Made by a program: the position numbers and the translations under genes. From assembly GCF_014196335.1 (NCBI RefSeq), contig NZ_JACIDM010000003.1:62001-126000 (forward strand): a DNA stretch of 64,000 nt, in the 5' to 3' direction. Positions 36,187 to 44,929 of the stretch are shown in pieces (positions within the stretch are counted from its first letter, which is position 1; each line of letters opens with the position of its first letter). Below the pieces are notes generated by a model. That model ran no database searches, was not told the DNA's origin, and saw only the letters and a list, made by a program, of their open reading frames with translations. This stretch comes from Brevundimonas lenta (GTDB lineage: Bacteria > Pseudomonadota > Alphaproteobacteria > Caulobacterales > Caulobacteraceae).

Positions 36187-39100
36187 TCAGACCAGCGCGC
36201 CCCTCGCCTCCGCGCCCCAGCCGTAGCCGTCGCCCCATTGCGCAACCGCAATCGCCGCGCCCGGGCCCGGCCCGTCAGGGAAGTCATCAGCCACATTCGC
36301 CCCCGCATAGGTCGCCTCGACGTCGTTGACCTCCATAGTTCGCACCACCGCCGAGCCGTTCAGCACCCGCACCCTGAACCGTAACGGATCACTCAGGCCC
36401 GCCTCGCCCTCCCACCGATCTCCGTCCACCCGGTTCCGCGGAATCCAGCTCAGGTCGTATCCGCCATCGACGCTCGCCTTCGCTCTCAGGTGCGCCGGGC
36501 TCCAGGGCTGATCGTGCAAACCGGTCGGCGTCCAGATGATCTCCGTAACGCTCGCCCCGCCGGCTGGAGCGCCCGCAGGTCCCGCCCGCCAGATCAAAGG
36601 CAACCCCCGCTCGCCGATCGCGGACTCAATCCGCGCCGGAACAGCGTCCAGAAGCACCACCACCGAGCCCGTGGGCGCAACTGACGCTCCGGTTCCCTGC
36701 TGACCGCGCAGCAACCCCGACAGCCGCCACACGTCGTCGCCGACCAGTTCGGCCGTGCGGTACTGCACCAGCTCCCAGCCATCCGCCCCCTCAACAGCGA
36801 CCGTATTCGCACCCGCCAACACTGCTGCAGACGATCGACTCTGCGGCGCGCGCCCTTCGACCCGGACCAGCAATGCGTTCGTCCCGTCCCACCGATCCCG
36901 AACGCCGGGCGCCAGCGACTCCACCAGCACCCCGACGGTCGCCGGCAGGGCCACCTGCCCGCGCAGCGTCAGCGCCTCCGCCGAGGTCCCCGCCGCCACC
37001 TGCATCGGTCTCCACGGTTCGCCCGCGACGACCGCGATCGGTCGCCGGTCGTCCTCCATGCCGGGCAGCGGAGGCAGTTCCAGCATCCGAAAGAACGGCG
37101 CGCCGGTCGGCATCGCCGGGTCCGTCACCACCGGGCCGCCTGCGTCGTCCCCGATCGACATCGGGACCACAGGCTCCAGCGTGGCGGCCGCATTCTCCTC
37201 CAGATCGATGCGAACCACCCGCCAGACACCGACATGACCCTCGACCTCAACCTGATCGCCCGGTTCCAGCCGCAGCGCGTCCAGCGGTCCCAGCCCGACC
37301 GTCAATCGCTCGCAGTCCAGGGCGGTGAGCGCGCGCTCCGCCGCCGCCCCGGCCAGCGCCGGCGAACACACCGCCGGCACATCCAGATCGATCCCGGCGC
37401 CGTCGCCGGCCTGCCGCGCCCCGGCCGTGCCGGTCTGATAGTCCCTGTCGCCGTCGATGAAGCGCACCCGCGCCGACACTGGCCGCAGCTCCAGCACCCG
37501 GTCGGCGACGACGCTCGTCCCCTCATCGGGCAGCGCCAGATCATCCGCCCCCAGGCTCGCGACGATGGCCTCTTCGCCGGCCATCACCACACGCCCGCCT
37601 CGCTCCACGGCGACAAGGCCCAACGCGCCCAGCAACGGCTCCAAGGCATCCCGTGTCCGCATCGGCCGGTCGATCACATAGCCCGAAACATCCCCCGCGA
37701 ACTTCCCGATCCCGAACGCGTCCTCATCCACGCCACCGCGCATCAGCATCGCCGCGATCACGTCGCGCGCCTCGGCCCCGAAGCGACCGTTCAGCCAGTG
37801 GCCGGTCCGCCAGGCCCCGGCGTCGGCCCACACATCCAGCCGCCCCGGGAACGTCGGCCACGGCCGCGCGTCCCAGCACCAGGCGTCCGCCGCCTCCAGC
37901 ATCGCCCCGCCGTAGACTTCGGACACCGGGTTGTTCGCCGCGAAATGGCCCAGCACCGCTTCCAGCGCCCGCCGCTGCATCCGGTCGTCACGGGCGCCGG
38001 TCGAATGCGGAGGCAGGGCGCTCTCGGTGCTCTTCGGATCCTGGAACAGGTTCGGCGCATTGCCGCCCCGATCCACCGCCCCGCAGCCGAACTCCGTCAG
38101 GCGCACCGGCTTCATTCCCGGAACCCACGCCGTCGCCGCGTCGGAGCGGACGCCGCCCGGCCGGTCATGGTGCGCATGGCTCCACCATCCCGCCAGGTCC
38201 TTGACCCGGAACACCCAATGCTCGCCGTGCGCACCGTCGACGATCGGGGTCCGCATCTGCGCCGCCCGGTCCGCCTCGCTGGCGTAGTACCAGTCGAAAC
38301 CGTCCCCGCCGGCGACCTGCTCCGCCAGGTAGGCGGGATCGTCCGCCCCCGCGGACGTCGCCCCGTCCACGCCCCCGTCGCCCTCCCGCCAATCGCCCAG
38401 CGGCGGATACCAGTCGATGCCGACGTAATCGATCTCCGGGTCGGCCCACAGCGGGTCCAGGTGGAACAACACCTCCCCGTCCGCACGAACACCGGCATAC
38501 TCCGACCAGTCCGCCGCATAGGACAGCGCCACGTCCGGTCCCACCACCGCACGGCATTCCGCCGCCAGCGCCTGGAACTGCGCCACCGCCGGAAAGCCCC
38601 CGGCCGCATCGCGGGTCATCGTCAGGCCACGCATCTCCGAGCCGATCAGCAGCCCGTCCGCGCCCGTCTCCGCGACCAGGGCCGCATAGTGCAGCGCCAG
38701 CCGCCTCAGGCCCCAGCCGTCCGCCGCGCCGAAGATCGCCGCCACCTCGTCCGCCGCCCCGGCGCCGTCGTCACCGCGCACGCGTCCCCGCCACGGATAG
38801 GCCGCCTGCTCCTCGCCGCCGTACGGATCGGGCAGGCCGTTTCCGGTCGGCAAGTCCATGAACACGAACGGATACAGCGTCACCTCCAGCCCCCGCGCCT
38901 TCAGCTCCGCCACCGCCTGTCGCACGCTCTCGTCCGAAGGCGTCCCGCCATAGGCTGCGCCGCCCCCGCTCTGCGAAACCGGCCGCGCCTCATGCCGCGC
39001 CAGCCCGGCCACGGACCAGACCAGCGGCTCGGTCGCCTTGTCCGCCCGGTCGACGCGTGGCCGGATCGTGCAATGTCCCGCGCGCAAATCGTCGCCGAAC

Positions 39101-39897
39101 CAGCCCACCACCAGGCTCACCCGCTTCAGGTTCGGGTACTGCGCCTGAAGCTGATCCAGCGACAGGACCAGGTCGCTCCGCCCGTCGGCGGCGTGCATGT
39201 TCTCCGGCGTCGTCCGGGTCAGCCCCTCGCGCCGCATCACCGGCTCGGTCGCCAGCACGAACTCGCCCGCCCCCGGGATCAGGCACACGCCCTCCAGCCG
39301 GTCCTCCAGCCGCGCTTCGCCGCCGCGAGGCCGGCGGAACACCTCGAACCCCAACTGCGGAACCCGGTTGCCATGGGGCCCCAGCGGCAGATCCTCGAAC
39401 ACCACATAGGCCGTGCCGCGATACGCCGGTGCCCTGCCCTCGATCGCCTCGATCAGCGGGTCGGGCGCCTGCGTCTCCCCGCCCCGATGCACCCGCATCG
39501 TCAGACCCGACAGATCGATCAGCCTCCCGTCCGCCCACACCCGGCCGACCCCGTCGATCTCGCCCTCGCACAGCGCGACGGCGAAGCTCAGCGAATAGCC
39601 ATACTCGACCGTCCTCGGACCGCCCTTGCTCCCGGACGACGTCTTGCGGCCCTCCAGAAAGCGCGCCGCCCAGATCACCTGCCCGGTCACCCGCGCCCGG
39701 CCGAACACGCAGGCCATTGGCGCGCCCTCGGCCGTGCCCTGCACCTTCAGCGTCTCAAGGCGCGGCCCCCGCTGCCGGGCCGGGTCCAGCCCGGCGATCG
39801 CCCGCTGGTCCAGCGTGCGCCCCACCTGCGCCCCCAGCGTCGCCCCGGCCGATCCGGCGACCGAGCGTCCCACGCTGCCCAGGATCACCTGCGCCAT
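36187..39897 (-). CDS. GTA tail tip/host-specificity protein (gp15, megatron-like)
   Basis: 1236 residues; the Rhodobacter GTA equivalent is about 1300. It begins MAQVILGSVGRSVAGSAGATLGAQVGRTLD, typical of GTA/phage tip proteins. Residues about 400-700 form the glycoside-hydrolase TIM-barrel-like domain (DGLLIGSEMRGLTMTRDA, YVGIDWYPPLGDWREGD, KPVRLTEFGCGAVDRGG), followed by a tail-fibre hub part similar to phage J proteins. It is thought to bind the recipient's envelope and help degrade it. It is the last gene of the cluster and starts directly after gp14. Confidence 0.92.
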   Translation of the reverse strand: MAQVILGSVGRSVAGSAGATLGAQVGRTLDQRAIAGLDPARQRGPRLETLKVQGTAEGAPMACVFGRARVTGQVIWAARFLEGRKTSSGSKGGPRTVEYGYSLSFAVALCEGEIDGVGRVWADGRLIDLSGLTMRVHRGGETQAPDPLIEAIEGRAPAYRGTAYVVFEDLPLGPHGNRVPQLGFEVFRRPRGGEARLEDRLEGVCLIPGAGEFVLATEPVMRREGLTRTTPENMHAADGRSDLVLSLDQLQAQYPNLKRVSLVVGWFGDDLRAGHCTIRPRVDRADKATEPLVWSVAGLARHEARPVSQSGGGAAYGGTPSDESVRQAVAELKARGLEVTLYPFVFMDLPTGNGLPDPYGGEEQAAYPWRGRVRGDDGAGAADEVAAIFGAADGWGLRRLALHYAALVAETGADGLLIGSEMRGLTMTRDAAGGFPAVAQFQALAAECRAVVGPDVALSYAADWSEYAGVRADGEVLFHLDPLWADPEIDYVGIDWYPPLGDWREGDGGVDGATSAGADDPAYLAEQVAGGDGFDWYYASEADRAAQMRTPIVDGAHGEHWVFRVKDLAGWWSHAHHDRPGGVRSDAATAWVPGMKPVRLTEFGCGAVDRGGNAPNLFQDPKSTESALPPHSTGARDDRMQRRALEAVLGHFAANNPVSEVYGGAMLEAADAWCWDARPWPTFPGRLDVWADAGAWRTGHWLNGRFGAEARDVIAAMLMRGGVDEDAFGIGKFAGDVSGYVIDRPMRTRDALEPLLGALGLVAVERGGRVVMAGEEAIVASLGADDLALPDEGTSVVADRVLELRPVSARVRFIDGDRDYQTGTAGARQAGDGAGIDLDVPAVCSPALAGAAAERALTALDCERLTVGLGPLDALRLEPGDQVEVEGHVGVWRVVRIDLEENAAATLEPVVPMSIGDDAGGPVVTDPAMPTGAPFFRMLELPPLPGMEDDRRPIAVVAGEPWRPMQVAAGTSAEALTLRGQVALPATVGVLVESLAPGVRDRWDGTNALLVRVEGRAPQSRSSAAVLAGANTVAVEGADGWELVQYRTAELVGDDVWRLSGLLRGQQGTGASVAPTGSVVVLLDAVPARIESAIGERGLPLIWRAGPAGAPAGGASVTEIIWTPTGLHDQPWSPAHLRAKASVDGGYDLSWIPRNRVDGDRWEGEAGLSDPLRFRVRVLNGSAVVRTMEVNDVEATYAGANVADDFPDGPGPGAAIAVAQWGDGYGWGAEARGALV

Positions 39898-40332
39898 TCA
39901 GTTCTCCTTCGGCCAGGTGAAGGCGGCCACCAGTCGCCGCCGCCACCAGCTTCCCATCCAGCTTTCGACCACCGCCCGGCCCCAGTAGGCGTGGATCATC
40001 CGCCCCTCCCCGTCCGCCTCGCTCAGGATCGCGCAGTGCTTCGCCGCGCATCCCGCCGCCATCCGGAACAGCAGCACGTCGCCCGGCCGCGCCCGCGCCG
40101 GCGGGATCTCCACCAGCCAGCGCCGCGCCGCCGCCCACAGCGTCTCCTCCCCGCCCGTCTCGGCCCAGTCGGGCGCATAGGGCGGCGGCGTTTCAGGCTC
40201 GGCGCCCACGACCTCCCGCCACACGCCGCGCACCAGGCCCAGGCAATCCGCCCCCTCGCCCTTCAGGCTCGCCTGATGCCGGTAGGGCGTGCCCAGCCAG
40301 CCGCGCGCCGCGTCCAGAAACCGCGCGCTCAT
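39898..40332 (-). CDS. GTA NlpC/P60-type peptidoglycan peptidase (gp14)
   Basis: 144 residues from the ATG at 40332 overlapping the gp13 stop (ATGA). The domain shows LGTPYRHQASLKGEGADCLGLVRGVWREV with the catalytic Cys in GADCLGL, then RPGDVLLFRMAAGCAAKHCAILSE supplying the His. In the Rhodobacter GTA this tail component cuts recipient peptidoglycan. It is shorter than cell-wall NlpC enzymes and lacks a signal peptide, as expected for a virion part. Confidence 0.9.
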   Translation of the reverse strand: MSARFLDAARGWLGTPYRHQASLKGEGADCLGLVRGVWREVVGAEPETPPPYAPDWAETGGEETLWAAARRWLVEIPPARARPGDVLLFRMAAGCAAKHCAILSEADGEGRMIHAYWGRAVVESWMGSWWRRRLVAAFTWPKEN

Positions 40333-40982
40333 CGGCGTCTCCGACCGTCGTTGCGGCCGCCCTCCACCGGGGCCGCGGTCAGGAAATCGTCGCCGGGCAC
40401 GTCCGGAAAGCCCCTGAACCTCGCCCCGTTGCCGAAGGTCCCGACGCAGGTCTCCCAGCGGCGATCGCACCGCACGCCCGGAAAACCGGCCGGATCGACC
40501 CCGCACCGGGCGTCGCCCAGAACCGCGTCGCACTCGCGGCCATAGGTCCGCCCGACGACCCGCTCCAGGGCCGCCATCGGACCTTCCAGATCGGCCGTGA
40601 AGCCCGTCCCCTCCTGCCGCACCTTCGCCAGCCGCGCCGTCTGCAACCGCACCCGCAGATCCGGCCGCGCCCAGTCCACGCGCCAGATCTCCACCGCCGC
40701 GCCGTCATAAAGCCCGGCCTGCAGGTCGCCCGCCGTGATCGCGTCGTCGTCCAGCCCGCCGGCCGCCGCCCCCGATCCCGCGGCGAGCCCCTCGGCCGTC
40801 CCCGTCGCACCCGCCGTCCAGCCGCTCGCGGCCCGGCACGTCACGCCCCCGACCTCCAGGTCCCGGTCATGGTCGGTGAAGCCCAGCACCGTTCCGTCCA
40901 GCCGCGTCAGCATCCAGGCATGGCACAGCGTCGCCGCCCCGCTTTCGATGCGGGCGGCCATCTCCTCCGGAATCTCACGCAT
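40329..40982 (-). CDS. GTA baseplate protein (gp13, DUF2163/TIGR02218-type)
   Basis: 217 residues. Characteristic segments are CHAWMLTRLDGTVLGFTDHDRDLEVGGVTCRA and the Cys-containing C-terminal part RTYGRECDAVLGDARCGVD and CDRRWETCVGTFGN. In the RcGTA structure this is a hub/baseplate protein holding an iron-sulphur cluster, and the Cys spacing here is compatible with that (family knowledge, not tested). The start lies eight bases inside the gp12 end. Confidence 0.92.
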   Translation of the reverse strand: MREIPEEMAARIESGAATLCHAWMLTRLDGTVLGFTDHDRDLEVGGVTCRAASGWTAGATGTAEGLAAGSGAAAGGLDDDAITAGDLQAGLYDGAAVEIWRVDWARPDLRVRLQTARLAKVRQEGTGFTADLEGPMAALERVVGRTYGRECDAVLGDARCGVDPAGFPGVRCDRRWETCVGTFGNGARFRGFPDVPGDDFLTAAPVEGGRNDGRRRR

Positions 40983-41610
40983 CGGCCTGCACCCTGACCT
41001 CGATCAGCGGAACCGCCGCCATCCGCCCGGCGTCGAAGCTCTCCAGCGTCACCTCGATCCGGTCGGCGTCGAACCGCACCGGCACGTCGAACTCGAACCC
41101 GGCGGTCACCGCCGCGCCCTCGCCTGGCGCGACATGAAACTCGACCACGCCGAACGCCGCATCGACGGCGAAATCAGTCGTCTCGACCCCGTCCAGCGCG
41201 ACCCGCACCGTTCCCTCGACCGGCTTGGCGATCCGGCGGCTCCATGCGTCCTCGCCGTCGCCGTAGCGCTTCGTCAGGGCGAACCTCGTCCGCACCCCGT
41301 CGCCCTCGCCCAACAGCTGATCCGTCGGCGCCGGCGTCGTCCCCGGCGCACACGACCGGCAGTCGGCGAAGTCCCTGAACCGGAACCCGTACAGTCGCCC
41401 CCGCCGCGCCTCGAAGAAGGCCGTCAGCGTCGCCATGTCGTCCAGCGACGCGAGATTCGCCCCAATCAGATAGCGCCGGCGCCCATCCGCCCACGGCGTC
41501 GACCGCCGCTCGAAACCGGAGCCCAGCGTCACCACCTCGGTCCGCCGCTCGACCCCGCCGCTCGATCCGAACGCCAGCCGCGCAGGCAACCTCACCTCAT
41601 GGAATGCCAT
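40975..41610 (-). CDS. GTA distal tail protein (gp12, DUF2460/TIGR02217-type)
   Basis: 211 residues from the ATG at 41610, preceded by AAGGA. The longer frame to 41628 lacks a better site. Recognisable parts: FHEVRLPARLAFGSSGG, RTEVVTLGSGFERRSTPWADGRRRYLIG, TAFFEARRGRLYGFRFRDFADCRS and VRFDADRIEVTLESFDAG. It forms the distal tail ring in GTA particles. The DUF805 gene lies divergent and separates it from the tape measure gene. Confidence 0.93.
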   Translation of the reverse strand: MAFHEVRLPARLAFGSSGGVERRTEVVTLGSGFERRSTPWADGRRRYLIGANLASLDDMATLTAFFEARRGRLYGFRFRDFADCRSCAPGTTPAPTDQLLGEGDGVRTRFALTKRYGDGEDAWSRRIAKPVEGTVRVALDGVETTDFAVDAAFGVVEFHVAPGEGAAVTAGFEFDVPVRFDADRIEVTLESFDAGRMAAVPLIEVRVQADA

Positions 41611-41774
41611 GAAACGTCCTTCGTCCATTGGTTGAAAAAGCAGCTCGTCGCCGGTCGCCGGCGGCCCGGTTCCACAGGCCTCGACCAGACCGCGCGTCAG
41701 CTTCCCTTGTCGGGCGAGCGCTGGTCGGTCATCCTCACGCCGGTCAATTCAACCAGCACGTCAGGGAGGGCGGC

Positions 41775-42257
41775 ATGTCCATGGATTCCTCGAGCCAGAT
41801 TCAGGGCTTCGATTGGCAGAAACTTCTGTTCTCGTTCGAAGGCCGCACGCGCCGGTCGCATTTCTGGATCGGCTGGCTGATCATCCTCGGCATCAGCGTG
41901 GTGACCAGCTGGATTCCCGTGGTCAACCTGCTGGCCATCGTCCTGATCTGGCCGCAACTGGCGATCTCGGTGAAGCGTCTGCACGACATGGGCAAGACCG
42001 GCCGGCTGGTGCTGATCCCGATCGTCGTCGACTTCGTCATCGGCATCTTCGCCTTCGTCACCGTCGGCATGCACATGGTCAACAACATGGCCGCGCTTGA
42101 GGCCGAAGATCCCGCCGCCGTCATGGGTCTGATCGGCCCGATCTTCGGCTGGCTGGCGCTGATGTTCCTCGTCAACATCGCCTTCCTGCTCTGGATCGGC
42201 ATCACCGACAGCCAGCGCGGCGACAACAAATACGGCCCCAACCCCAAGGGCCTGTAA
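41775..42257 (+). CDS. DUF805 inner-membrane protein, inverted within the GTA cluster
   Basis: 160 residues from the ATG at 41775 (ribosome site GGGAGGG four bases upstream). The DUF805 hallmark is FSFEGRTRRSHFWIGW at the start and RLHDMGKTGRLVL in the middle, with four hydrophobic segments and a C-terminal ITDSQRGDNKYGPNPKG. Such proteins are small inner-membrane proteins of unknown function. It is on the opposite strand to the virion genes, between gp11 and gp12, and its stop lies nine bases from the gp11 stop. No canonical GTA cluster I know of includes it. Confidence 0.9.
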   Translation: MSMDSSSQIQGFDWQKLLFSFEGRTRRSHFWIGWLIILGISVVTSWIPVVNLLAIVLIWPQLAISVKRLHDMGKTGRLVLIPIVVDFVIGIFAFVTVGMHMVNNMAALEAEDPAAVMGLIGPIFGWLALMFLVNIAFLLWIGITDSQRGDNKYGPNPKGL

Positions 42258-42266
42258 GCCCTCGTT

Positions 42267-42794
42267 CTAGAGCCGGCGCGCGCCCAGACTGGCGGCGCGC
42301 GCCAGCATCTGGGCGATCTGCGCCTCGGAGCGCAGCAGCCCCTGGACCCCGCCGTCCACCCTGACGTTCACCGTCACCCCGCCAGCGCCGATCGGCTCGA
42401 TCACGCCCGCGCCCGACGGCCGGAACACTTCCGGCCCGCGCTCGCCGACCAGATAGGCGCCGCCGCCCGACACCGGCCCGCCATCGGCGCGACTTCCTGA
42501 AAACATCGACCCGACAGCCTGCGCGATCGCATCGCCCAGTCCGCCGCCGCCGCTTCCGGCCGAGGCGTTCACCGCCGTTAGCACCGCCCGCGCCAGCTCC
42601 GCCAGCGTCACCCCGCCGTCGGCCGCCGCCCGCGCCAGCGAGCGCGTCAGGCTTTCGCCGGCCCGCCCGAACGCCTGGCCGATCGCGTCCGCCGCCCGCT
42701 CGGCCGGCTCGCGCAAACTCTCCAGCGCCGCCGCGGCCTCCGCCGTCCTCTGCGGCACACCCTCCAGCCCGCCGGGCTCGAACGTCTCACTCAT
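42267..42794 (-). CDS. GTA tail tape measure protein (gp11), short
   Basis: 175 residues (about 220 in Rhodobacter GTA). Mostly helical N-terminus (RTAEAAAALESLREPAERAADAIGQAFGRAGESLTR, in parts), Gly-rich centre, and the tape-measure C-terminal motif GGPVSGGGAYLVGERGPEVFRPSGAGVI, typical of phage tape measure proteins. Such a length is consistent with a short GTA tail. A repeat element lies immediately upstream, between it and the tail chaperone gene. Confidence 0.85.
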   Translation of the reverse strand: MSETFEPGGLEGVPQRTAEAAAALESLREPAERAADAIGQAFGRAGESLTRSLARAAADGGVTLAELARAVLTAVNASAGSGGGGLGDAIAQAVGSMFSGSRADGGPVSGGGAYLVGERGPEVFRPSGAGVIEPIGAGGVTVNVRVDGGVQGLLRSEAQIAQMLARAASLGARRL

Positions 42795-42804
42795 CTCTTC
42801 CTTT

Positions 42805-42852
42805 CTCCCTCCCCGTTCGGGGAGGGTGGTCGCGCAGCGACCGGGTGGGGGC
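42805..42852. repeat. Copy of the GC-rich double-hairpin repeat inside the GTA cluster
   Basis: CTCCCTCCCC-GTTC-GGGGAGGG, then GGTCGC-GCA-GCGACC and a GGGTGGGGGC tail. It occupies most of the 63 bases between gp10.1 and gp11, and runs close to the tail of gp10.1. The layout matches the other copies. Confidence 0.75.
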
Positions 42853-42857
42853 GGCCG

Positions 42858-43031
42858 TCAATCCGGCCATGCCTCCGCCATCCGTTCCAACTCGCACCGC
42901 CGCATCGGCTCCGCCCCCGTAGGCCGCTCCGTCAGCATCCGCCATTCCTTCAGCGACAGCCGCCAGAACGCCGCCGGCTGCACGCCCAGCGCCGCCGCCG
43001 TCCGCAGCATCGCCGCCCAAGGAGTCTTCAC
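42858..43031 (-). CDS. GTA phage tail assembly chaperone (gp10.1-like)
   Basis: 57 residues, from a GTG at 43031 overlapping the gp10 stop (GTGA). The sequence TPWAAMLRTAAALGVQPAAFWRLSLKEWRML matches the small tail assembly chaperone family (PF09550) found after gp10 in GTA clusters. The long open frame continuing upstream in the same frame is antisense-like filler and was ignored. Confidence 0.85.
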   Translation of the reverse strand: MKTPWAAMLRTAAALGVQPAAFWRLSLKEWRMLTERPTGAEPMRRCELERMAEAWPD

Positions 43032-43318
43032 CCGGCTGCGGCGACGAACGCCTTCGCCACCGCCTCCGCCGCCTCGCGCGGATCGACCGCCGCCTGGCCC
43101 AACTCGCCCGCCAACGCATGCTCCCCGCCGCCCCGCAGCAGCGCCGCCAGCACCACCATCAGGTCTCGCGCCGACAACGTCCGCATACGCTCCGCCAGCC
43201 CGGCCGCCCCTTCGATCGCCAGCGCCGTCTCGATCTCGGCGAGCGCGCCCAGCGTCAGACACAGCCGCCGCTCTGCGCCGGCCAGAGTCGCCGTCGCTTC
43301 ACCCCGGACCCCGTTCAT
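43028..43318 (-). CDS. GTA gp10-like tail protein (gene transfer agent family protein)
   Basis: 96 residues. The ATG at 43318 shares one base with the gp9 stop (TGATG). The protein (VRGEATATLAGAERRLCLTLGALAEIE) is like the GTA gp10 family, probably a tail chaperone or tube-related protein. Continuous overlaps with gp9 and gp10.1 support translational coupling. Confidence 0.8.
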   Translation of the reverse strand: MNGVRGEATATLAGAERRLCLTLGALAEIETALAIEGAAGLAERMRTLSARDLMVVLAALLRGGGEHALAGELGQAAVDPREAAEAVAKAFVAAAG

Positions 43319-43728
43319 CACAGCGGCCCGAAGCTGATCTCGCCCGCGCTCGCCAGGCTGATCGCGAACGTCGCCTCGCCCTCGTGCTCGCCGGCGTATT
43401 CCAGCGCCGCCACCAGGAACGGCCCCTCCAGCGCGCCGAAGTCCGGCACGATCAGCTGCCAGGCCTTCGCGGCCTGCGAAAAGAAGGCCTCCCGGATCAG
43501 GGCGTCCGACGCCGCGTCGCGGAAGATGCCCTGCCCGCTCACAGCCGCCGACTTCACTCCCGCCCCGGCCAGCAGCTCGCGCCAGCGCCCGGCGCTGTCC
43601 CCGTCCGTCGCATCCACCGTCCGGGCGTTCAGCGCGATGGTCCGCGCCCGCAACCCCGCCACCGTCGTGAATACGCCCGGTCCGCTCTCGATCTTCAGCA
43701 GAATGTCCTTGCCGCGTTGAGCGCTCAT
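43318..43728 (-). CDS. GTA major tail tube protein (gp9)
   Basis: 136 residues from the ATG at 43728 (MSAQRGKDILLKIES). Tail tube features: FTTVAGLRARTIALNARTVDATDGDS, WRELLAGAGVKSAAVSGQGIF, and a beta-rich C-terminus ending ISLASAGEISFGPL. It matches the TP901-1/HK97 gpV-type tail tube found in GTAs. A start at an upstream ATG (43743) is possible but less likely. Confidence 0.9.
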   Translation of the reverse strand: MSAQRGKDILLKIESGPGVFTTVAGLRARTIALNARTVDATDGDSAGRWRELLAGAGVKSAAVSGQGIFRDAASDALIREAFFSQAAKAWQLIVPDFGALEGPFLVAALEYAGEHEGEATFAISLASAGEISFGPL

Positions 43729-43814
43729 TTGAATCTCCGTCATCCTCGGCCAACGGAGCGGGCGCAGCCCGCGCAGGCCGGGCCGAGGACCCAGCCGCTC
43801 CGACAATCATTGGT

Positions 43815-44213
43815 TCAGGCGTCTTCCGTCACGGCGCGGAGCCGCAGCACCGCAAATGTTCTGTTTCCATCCGGGGCCGGCCACACATCCGCGAACCGCA
43901 CGCCCAGGCTCACCGCCCGCACCCCGTCGGCTTCCAGCCGGGCGTCCGCCAGCCGCAGACGCACCGCCGCCGCGATCGCCTTCGCCTCCTCGGTCCCCTT
44001 TAAGCGCGACATCACGGTCAGGGTCAGCGCGTGCTCGATCCCGCAGCCGTCCGCCCGCACCGGGCGGCTCTCGCTTCGCCCGAGCAGCACATGCGGAAAG
44101 CCCGTGCTCTCCGGAGCGCTATCCCAGACCCGATCCCCGACCAGCGCCTGCAGCGCGTCATCCGCCCGCAGATGCGCGATCAGCGCCTTCTGCAACGCCA
44201 GTTCATGGCTCAT
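43815..44213 (-). CDS. GTA tail terminator (gp8, DUF3168-type)
   Basis: 132 residues from the ATG at 44213 overlapping the gp7 stop. The start HELALQKALIAHLRADDALQALVGDRVWD and the block FPHVLLGRSESRP are typical of DUF3168, the tail terminator/neck protein. It ends GNRTFAVLRLRAVTED. An 86-bp gap to gp9 is the largest in this part of the cluster. Confidence 0.9.
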   Translation of the reverse strand: MSHELALQKALIAHLRADDALQALVGDRVWDSAPESTGFPHVLLGRSESRPVRADGCGIEHALTLTVMSRLKGTEEAKAIAAAVRLRLADARLEADGVRAVSLGVRFADVWPAPDGNRTFAVLRLRAVTEDA

Positions 44214-44503
44214 CGCATCCGCTCCAGATTCACGATCGCCCTTCCGCCGACGGTCTCGCCCGACGCGATCCGCCAGTCCGTCCCGCCGAAGCGCAGCACC
44301 CTTCCGGCCGTCAGTCGCCCATCGGCGCGGGTCTCGGCGGTCACCGCCTCCACGGCCCGCATTCCGCCCGCCTCCTGGCGTTCCCGCCGGCGTCGCGCGC
44401 CCAGCTTCAGCCATGCGGAACCCAGCGGCTCCCAGCTCACGCTCCGGCCGCCGTACGGCGTCTCCGCCTCGACCAGCTCGAACAGCCCGGCCAACAACTT
44501 CAT
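44210..44503 (-). CDS. GTA head-tail joining protein (gp7)
   Basis: 97 residues from the ATG at 44503. An in-frame TTG at 44518 overlapping the gp6 stop is an alternative; neither has a clear ribosome site, but family members begin close to AGxFELV. The protein has WEPLGSAWLKLGARRRRE and a C-terminal RFGGTDWRIASGETVGGRAIVNLER, as in head-closure proteins of the HK97/SPP1 type. It links the head to the tail. Confidence 0.85.
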   Translation of the reverse strand: MKLLAGLFELVEAETPYGGRSVSWEPLGSAWLKLGARRRRERQEAGGMRAVEAVTAETRADGRLTAGRVLRFGGTDWRIASGETVGGRAIVNLERMR

Positions 44504-44514
44504 CGCGCCGGCGG

Positions 44515-44781
44515 TCAAAGCCGCACCACCCGGTACGGCGCGATCCAGGCCTCGACCGGCGGGACCGCCATCTCGCCCTCGCCGCGCTCATAGGCGCGCA
44601 GGATCAGCATCAGGATCGCCAGCCTCAGCGGCGCCGGCGAGGTCGAGGTCAGGCTCAGCCCCACCTCCCCCTCCACCCGCGCCCGGGCTGCATCGATCAA
44701 CGTCTGGATCAGGCTGTCCTCGGCGTCGTGCTCGACGCGCAGGAACAGCTTCGCTTCCGTCAGCGAGACGGGTGCGGTCAT
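44515..44781 (-). CDS. GTA head-tail connector (gp6-like)
   Basis: 88 residues from the ATG at 44781. TAPVSLTEAKLFLRVEHDAEDSLIQTLIDAARARVEGEVG is the classic start of gp6-like phage connectors (read in parts), followed by a hydrophobic helix RLAILMLILRAYERGEG. An upstream ATG at 44817 would extend into a repeat. It is followed at once by gp7. Confidence 0.9.
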   Translation of the reverse strand: MTAPVSLTEAKLFLRVEHDAEDSLIQTLIDAARARVEGEVGLSLTSTSPAPLRLAILMLILRAYERGEGEMAVPPVEAWIAPYRVVRL

Positions 44782-44803
44782 TTGGATCTCGCTTTGCTCG
44801 ATA

Positions 44804-44908
44804 GGGGCGAGGGTCAAGGGGCGAGGATCGAACCCCGCGCTTCACCTCGACCGTCGCCGGCTTCACTCGGGAACCGGGACGAGCGTCGAGTCCCTCGACC
44901 CTCGCCCC
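44804..44908. repeat. Inverted repeat between GTA gp6 and capsid genes
   Basis: GGGGCGAGGGTC at 44804-44815 is exactly reverse-complementary to GACCCTCGCCCC at 44897-44908. Partial copies extend it: AAGGGGCGAGGATCGA inside the left end and TCATCCCTCGACCCTC outside the right end. The 80-base centre has no coding capacity. Its left end lies just before the gp6 start; it could be a mobile palindromic unit or a transcript-processing site. Confidence 0.7.
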
Positions 44909-44929
44909 TCATCCCTCGACCCTCCGCGA

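Noticed and set aside
37234..40545. Long plus-strand open frame (about 1100 codons) across gp15, gp14 and gp13
   Set aside because: Its Arg/Pro/His-rich composition is the typical antisense shadow of GC-rich genes, and the GTA genes opposite it are clear.
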